A DNA stretch of 41,323 nt from DATEOR01 sp035273885 (GTDB taxonomy: Bacteria; Actinomycetota; Thermoleophilia; Gaiellales; Gaiellaceae): assembly GCA_035273885.1 (NCBI GenBank), contig DATEOR010000054.1, forward strand, positions 1-41,323, given 5' to 3'. Below the pieces are notes generated by a model that saw nothing but the letters and a program-made list of their open reading frames with translations, was not told where the DNA came from and did not search any database. Every line of letters starts with the position of its first letter. The stretch's first letter is position 1. Shown in pieces: positions 38,423 to 41,323 of this stretch. Made by a program: the position numbers and the translations under genes.

Positions 38423-39117
38423 ACGGTGATCTCCTCGAAGGGGGCAGCTTGCCCGATTGCGATCTCCCCCGCCTTGCGCAACTCGAGCAGCGCGAGGAAG
38501 GCGACCGCCTGCTCGACCCGTGTGAGTGCGTCGACCTCCTTGTCGAAGACGAAGCGGCCGCGGCGGCGAAGCACCGAACGGAAGCGCTCGAGGAAGAGCG
38601 AGACGGGCGGGAAGGTCAGGGTGATGTGGCGGAGTGAGGGCGCCGGAGGCTCCGCGGCCAGCGCGCGCAGGGCAGCGGCAAGCGACTCGGGCTCCTGAGG
38701 GGCGAGCGGCCGCTCCGGCACGGGCGCGAGCGGCGCCGGGCCGAGGCGGAAGTAGCGGTCGGCCTCGGCGTCGAGCCTGTCCTCGAGCCAGCCCGCGGCG
38801 GCTCGGAAGCGGCGGTACTGCGCGAGCCGCTCGGCGAGCTCGCCCGCGGCGTCATCGGGGTCGAGATCCTCGAAGGGAACTTCCTCTTCCTCCGGGAAGA
38901 GGCCCCGCGCCTTCAGCTCCAAGAGAGAGGCGACGAGGACGAGGAACTCGCCGTCGACCTCCAGGTCGCCGCGCCGCTCCTCCAGAAACGTGAGCACGAT
39001 CTCGACGATCTCGACGTCCGCGAGCTCGAGCTCTTCCTTCAGGACAAGCGTCAGGAGAAGGTCGAAGGGCCCCTCGAACGCATCGAGGTCGAGCAGGAGC
39101 TCAGCGACGGCGCTCAC
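38404..39117 (-). CDS. scpA: Segregation and condensation protein A (kleisin)
   Basis: Kleisin subunit that bridges the SMC heads. The 237-residue protein opens LDLDAFEGPFDLLLTLVLKEELELADVEI, contains EFLVLVASLLELKARGLFP, an acidic central linker (EEEEVPFEDLDPDD) and a C-terminal winged helix (EVDALTRVEQAVAFLALLELRKAGEIAI). Start is a GTG at 39115-39117, 16 bp after the lgt stop; upstream codons are lgt antiframe. It is translationally coupled to scpB. Confidence 0.93.
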   Translation of the reverse strand: MSAVAELLLDLDAFEGPFDLLLTLVLKEELELADVEIVEIVLTFLEERRGDLEVDGEFLVLVASLLELKARGLFPEEEEVPFEDLDPDDAAGELAERLAQYRRFRAAAGWLEDRLDAEADRYFRLGPAPLAPVPERPLAPQEPESLAAALRALAAEPPAPSLRHITLTFPPVSLFLERFRSVLRRRGRFVFDKEVDALTRVEQAVAFLALLELRKAGEIAIGQAAPFEEITVWNNAA

Positions 39118-39133
39118 CGGCCCAACTCTATGA

Positions 39134-40006
39134 TCAGCGGCGGACGCGGCCTTTCGGCACCGCCATCTTCGGCCCCTGCGGCGGAGCGGTGGGCTTCGGG
39201 CGCGCCGAGGTCTCCGCCCGGCGCTGCGACCAGATGAACGCCGCGATCGCGAGGACAAAGGCCGTCACGGAAACGTAGAAGTTCAGGCGCAGCCCGAAGT
39301 ACTCGTGCGACGGGTCGATGCGCAGCGTCTCCTCGTAGGTGCGAAACGCCGTGTACCAGGCGACGTAGAGGGCGAAGAGGCCCGGCGGGCGGATCTTGAA
39401 GCGCCGGTCGACGAGAAGCAGGAAGCCGACGCCGAGCAAGTTCCAGATCGATTCGTAGAGGAAGAGTGGGTGGAAGGTCGGCTCCGCGATGTACTTCTCG
39501 GGCCGATTCTGGACGTCGATCTCCAGCCCCCACGGAAGATCGGTCGGCTTGCCGAAGAGCTCCTGGTTGAAGTAATTGCCCCAGCGGCCGATCGCCTGCG
39601 CGAGGAGGAGCCCCGGCGCGACCGCGTCCATGAAGCGGTAGATCGAGTTGCCCGAGCGGCGGACGACGATGGCCCCGGCGATCACCCCGCCGAGGATCCC
39701 GCCCCAGATCCCGAGCCCGCCCTTCCAGATCTCGAAGACGCCCTGCCACTTCGGATCCGGGACCTCGCTCCAGCTCGTGATCACGTGGTACAGCCGCGCG
39801 CCGACGATGCCGCCGGCCACTCCCCACATCGCGACGCGGAAGACGAGATCCCAGTCGCCGCCCCGCCTCGTCCACCGCACGCCGGTGAGCCACGTCGCGG
39901 CGAGAATCCCGAGCAGGAGCATGACGCCGTAGGCGTGCAGCTGCAGCGGGCCGACGTCGATGCTGCCGCTGGAGGGGCTGGGAATGGACGCGAGCAGAAA
40001 GCTCAC
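39134..40006 (-). CDS. lgt: Prolipoprotein diacylglyceryl transferase
   Basis: First lipoprotein-maturation step: transfers diacylglycerol from phosphatidylglycerol to the lipobox cysteine. The 290-residue membrane protein shows several transmembrane helices, the LHAYGVMLLLGI opening (with the catalytic-region His), and the signature GRWGNYFNQELFG (140-152). The C-terminal 30 residues are a Pro- and Lys/Arg-rich cytoplasmic tail (ARPKPTAPPQGPKMAVPKG). GTG start. Possible substrates in the window include the DUF3352 lipoprotein. A GC-rich gap precedes it. Confidence 0.95.
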   Translation of the reverse strand: MSFLLASIPSPSSGSIDVGPLQLHAYGVMLLLGILAATWLTGVRWTRRGGDWDLVFRVAMWGVAGGIVGARLYHVITSWSEVPDPKWQGVFEIWKGGLGIWGGILGGVIAGAIVVRRSGNSIYRFMDAVAPGLLLAQAIGRWGNYFNQELFGKPTDLPWGLEIDVQNRPEKYIAEPTFHPLFLYESIWNLLGVGFLLLVDRRFKIRPPGLFALYVAWYTAFRTYEETLRIDPSHEYFGLRLNFYVSVTAFVLAIAAFIWSQRRAETSARPKPTAPPQGPKMAVPKGRVRR

Positions 40007-40112
40007 GCCGGGGAGTTTGGCGAATCCGCGGGAAGGGTGGCGCGCCTAACGCGCGCGCTGACTGATCCGGGGCGACGCTCGCAAGAGAGGCAAGCGAGCA
40101 GCGCCGAGACGG
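40007..40112. other. GC-rich gap with inverted repeats upstream of lgt
   Basis: This 106-bp gap contains GCGCGC-CTAAC-GCGCGC at about 40040-40056, GCTCGC/GCGAGC about 11 bases apart near 40078-40100, and an outer CTGAC/GTCAG pair. It could be the terminator of the small gene, a structured lgt leader, or GC-rich coincidence. No promoter hexamer was clear. Confidence 0.3.
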
Positions 40113-40319
40113 TCAGAGGAGAATCTGAAGGGCCGTCGACTCAGGACAGCCGCGCCGCAGGAGCTCGGTGGCGAGGTGCAGGTCGACGCTCGTAGACTCG
40201 GCCAACTGGCGGGCCGTGCCCCGGTCGTAGCCTGCGCGCCCGAGCTCCTCTTCACGCCACAGGAGCACGCGTTCGGCTTCGGTGTCGAAATCGAGGTCTT
40301 GGAGTTCCGCCGCAGTCAT
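40113..40319 (-). CDS. Small conserved-looking protein, function unknown
   Basis: A 68-residue helical protein: MTAAELQDLDFDTEAERVLL, then WREEELGRAGYDRGTARQLAESTSVDLHLATELLRRGCPESTALQILL. The pattern of a helix starting RAGY, a second starting VDLHxATELLRxGC and an ending ALQILL recalls a small protein family that I believe is widespread in Thermoleophilia, with the look of a three-helix UBA-like bundle. This is memory, not a search. The start is an ATG (40317-40319) about 80 bp after the anti-sigma gene. Coding quality is normal for the region, so I call it a real gene. Confidence 0.65.
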   Translation of the reverse strand: MTAAELQDLDFDTEAERVLLWREEELGRAGYDRGTARQLAESTSVDLHLATELLRRGCPESTALQILL

Positions 40320-40401
40320 GGTCTTTTTGAGTTCGGCTGCGACCCCGCCTCGGTTGTCCCCCTGCCGGGTGATTTGAACTCCTCATGATGAGTTAGGCCG
40401 G

Positions 40402-41133
40402 TCAGTCCACCGAGGCCGCGATCCGCAGCGCTTCTTCCTTGGAAATATCGGCTTCGAGGCGCAGTGTGCGCGTGCCGCGCTCCCAAAGGAGAACATTCCC
40501 GGCAAGTCTGACCTGCTCGGACTGCATCTCTCCGTCGCGGTCGAAGTAGGAGAAGAAGTGTGCGCCCTCGATCCAGAAACCGGGCTGCCCGTCGACGGTC
40601 ACCGCCTGGATCTTCGCCTCTGGTGCGACCTTCTTGAAGATCGCCTCGTCAACCGACGCGGTGAACTGGGTGAACAGCGCGTGCGGCTCGTCCGAGCTTC
40701 CGTAGAGGAAGGACACCATGCCGCCCGGAGGGCTCTCCTGGAAATAGACCGCGTCGGGCGCGCCGAGCGCTTCCGGAACCAGGATGTCGAAGTCGGCCCG
40801 CTCGCGCGCTTCTTGCAAGGTGACGTGGTCGCCGAGGAAGGTGCCAAGTCCGGTCTCGACCGAGACCGTCGGCAGCTCTTCCACGCGCTCGATCGTGACG
40901 CCGCGGAGGTGGAAGAACTCGAGGATCGCCGCGCGCGTCTGCGGCACGGCGAACAGCGCTCCCACGGCTACCGCCAGGACGGCGAGCGCGATCACGAGTG
41001 TTCTGCGCGGGACGAGCCTTCGACGCGCGGGCGCCTCGCGGATCCCGCGGAGAACGCGGCCCTCGAGATCGGGGTCGTCCGGCCAGTCCAGGCTCGTGGC
41101 CAGGTCGCGCAGTGCGAGCTCGAGCTCAGGCAT
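40402..41133 (-). CDS. Putative anti-sigma factor, single membrane helix
   Basis: A 243-residue protein with an acidic N-terminal cytoplasmic part (1-43), one transmembrane helix (about 45-63) and an extracytoplasmic domain of beta-rich character (residues 70-243, including FDILVPEALGAPDAVYF and GQPGFWIEGAHFF). It lacks the zinc-binding HxxxCxxC motif of ZAS anti-sigmas. It is called an anti-sigma factor from its topology and from its 8-bp overlap with the ECF sigma gene upstream. The extracytoplasmic part resembles DUF4367-type sensor domains; ligand unknown. Confidence 0.75.
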   Translation of the reverse strand: MPELELALRDLATSLDWPDDPDLEGRVLRGIREAPARRRLVPRRTLVIALAVLAVAVGALFAVPQTRAAILEFFHLRGVTIERVEELPTVSVETGLGTFLGDHVTLQEARERADFDILVPEALGAPDAVYFQESPPGGMVSFLYGSSDEPHALFTQFTASVDEAIFKKVAPEAKIQAVTVDGQPGFWIEGAHFFSYFDRDGEMQSEQVRLAGNVLLWERGTRTLRLEADISKEEALRIAASVD

Positions 41134-41323
41134 ACGCCTCCTCCCCCATCTGTTCGCGCAGCCGCCCGAGCGCGCGCGAGAGCCTGGACTTGACGGTGCC
41201 GCGCCGCCACCCGAGCGCTGCAGCCGTCTCCTCCTCGGAGAGCTCGAGGAAGTAGCGGCACGCGATCACGAGCCGGTCCTCCTCGCGCAGCTCGTTGACG
41301 GCGGCGAGCAGCTCCGCCCGCTG
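41126..41323 (-). CDS. ECF-type RNA polymerase sigma factor, C-terminal fragment
   Basis: The last 65 residues of a sigma-70-family ECF factor, continuing past the right edge. They form region 4, which reads the -35 element: LREEDRLVIACRYFLELSEEETAAALGWRRGTVKSRLSRALGRLREQM, with the expected helix-turn-helix (EETAAALGWRRGTVKSRLSRA). The frame is open to the window edge. Its stop overlaps the start of the putative anti-sigma gene, the usual arrangement for a sigma/anti-sigma pair. Regions 1-2 are not visible. Confidence 0.9.
   Translation of the reverse strand, partial: QRAELLAAVNELREEDRLVIACRYFLELSEEETAAALGWRRGTVKSRLSRALGRLREQMGEEAYA

Noticed and set aside
40320..40400. Minus-strand stretch resembling part of a tRNA (GTTCAAATC and a CTCATCA loop)
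   Set aside because: There is no room for the variable loop and T stem between the arms, no acceptor pairing and no D arm; probably chance, and the adjacent 18-bp near-palindrome is too imperfect to call a terminator.

Overview
The window is chromosomal DNA from a high-GC bacterium, read here as Actinomycetota and most likely class Thermoleophilia (Gaiellales/Solirubrobacterales-like). This rests on the GC-rich codon usage, the housekeeping gene order (rsmB-rpe-ribD-ribE-ribBA-ribH; aroG-tyrA-aroA-cmk-plsC-der-gpsA; lgt-scpA-scpB) and a secreted protein whose N-terminal module I associate with that class from memory. The class assignment is inference; no rRNA gene is present. No insertion sequence, prophage, CRISPR array, rRNA or convincing tRNA was seen. 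About fifty genes are packed so tightly that the largest gene-free stretch is about 250 bp.

Layout. 1-2214: the 5' end of smc, then a three-gene block (secreted PPC-like protein, DsrE-like protein, rpiA) that separates smc from rnc. 2211-4927: yceD-rpmF-plsX-acpP-rnc on the minus strand. 4961-12966: a long minus-strand series starting at rpmB: rpmB-fakA-receiver-degV/fakB-cNMP sensor-bicupin-recG-rsmD-coaD-coiled coil. 12991-19964: a minus-strand series def-fmt-rsmB-rpe-ribD-ribE-DUF3237-ribBA-ribH. 19999-24991: glsB-like membrane protein, a pseudo-hydrolase/nucleotidyl cyclase fusion (+), priA (-), a DtxR-family regulator (+) and a DUF4230 protein (-). 25012-34962: aroG-tyrA-aroA-cmk-plsC-der-gpsA-DUF3352 lipoprotein-metK (-). 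35000-36593: trpS-RDD (+). 36570-41323: rluB (-), GYD protein (+), a palindrome-bearing gap, then ECF sigma-anti-sigma-small protein-lgt-scpA-scpB (-).

How the genes work together. Several encode successive phospholipid steps: FakA/FakB (acyl-phosphate from free fatty acid), PlsX (acyl-phosphate from acyl-ACP), AcpP with CoaD (carrier and its cofactor), GpsA (glycerol-3-phosphate) and PlsC (second acylation). Others form the full riboflavin pathway, the DAHP-synthase-to-tyrosine branch, N-terminal formyl-Met handling (fmt, def) and chromosome condensation (smc, scpA, scpB). Many transcription units begin with a TANNNT-like hexamer 6-10 bp before the start codon, the geometry of leaderless mRNAs; rpmB and rpmF share an almost identical one.

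Most interesting items: (i) a fatty-acid kinase operon carrying a stand-alone receiver domain and a cyclic-nucleotide-binding protein; (ii) an alpha/beta-hydrolase-cyclase fusion that has lost its nucleophile and catalytic histidine; (iii) rnc and rsmB, whose conserved N-termini have no ATG/GTG/TTG start, with RNase III also lacking one catalytic Asp; (iv) two shared-core palindromes, one a perfect 23-mer, between convergent genes; (v) back-to-back overlapping promoters for aroG/trpS and rluB/GYD; (vi) a terminator-like hairpin enclosing a start codon after metK.
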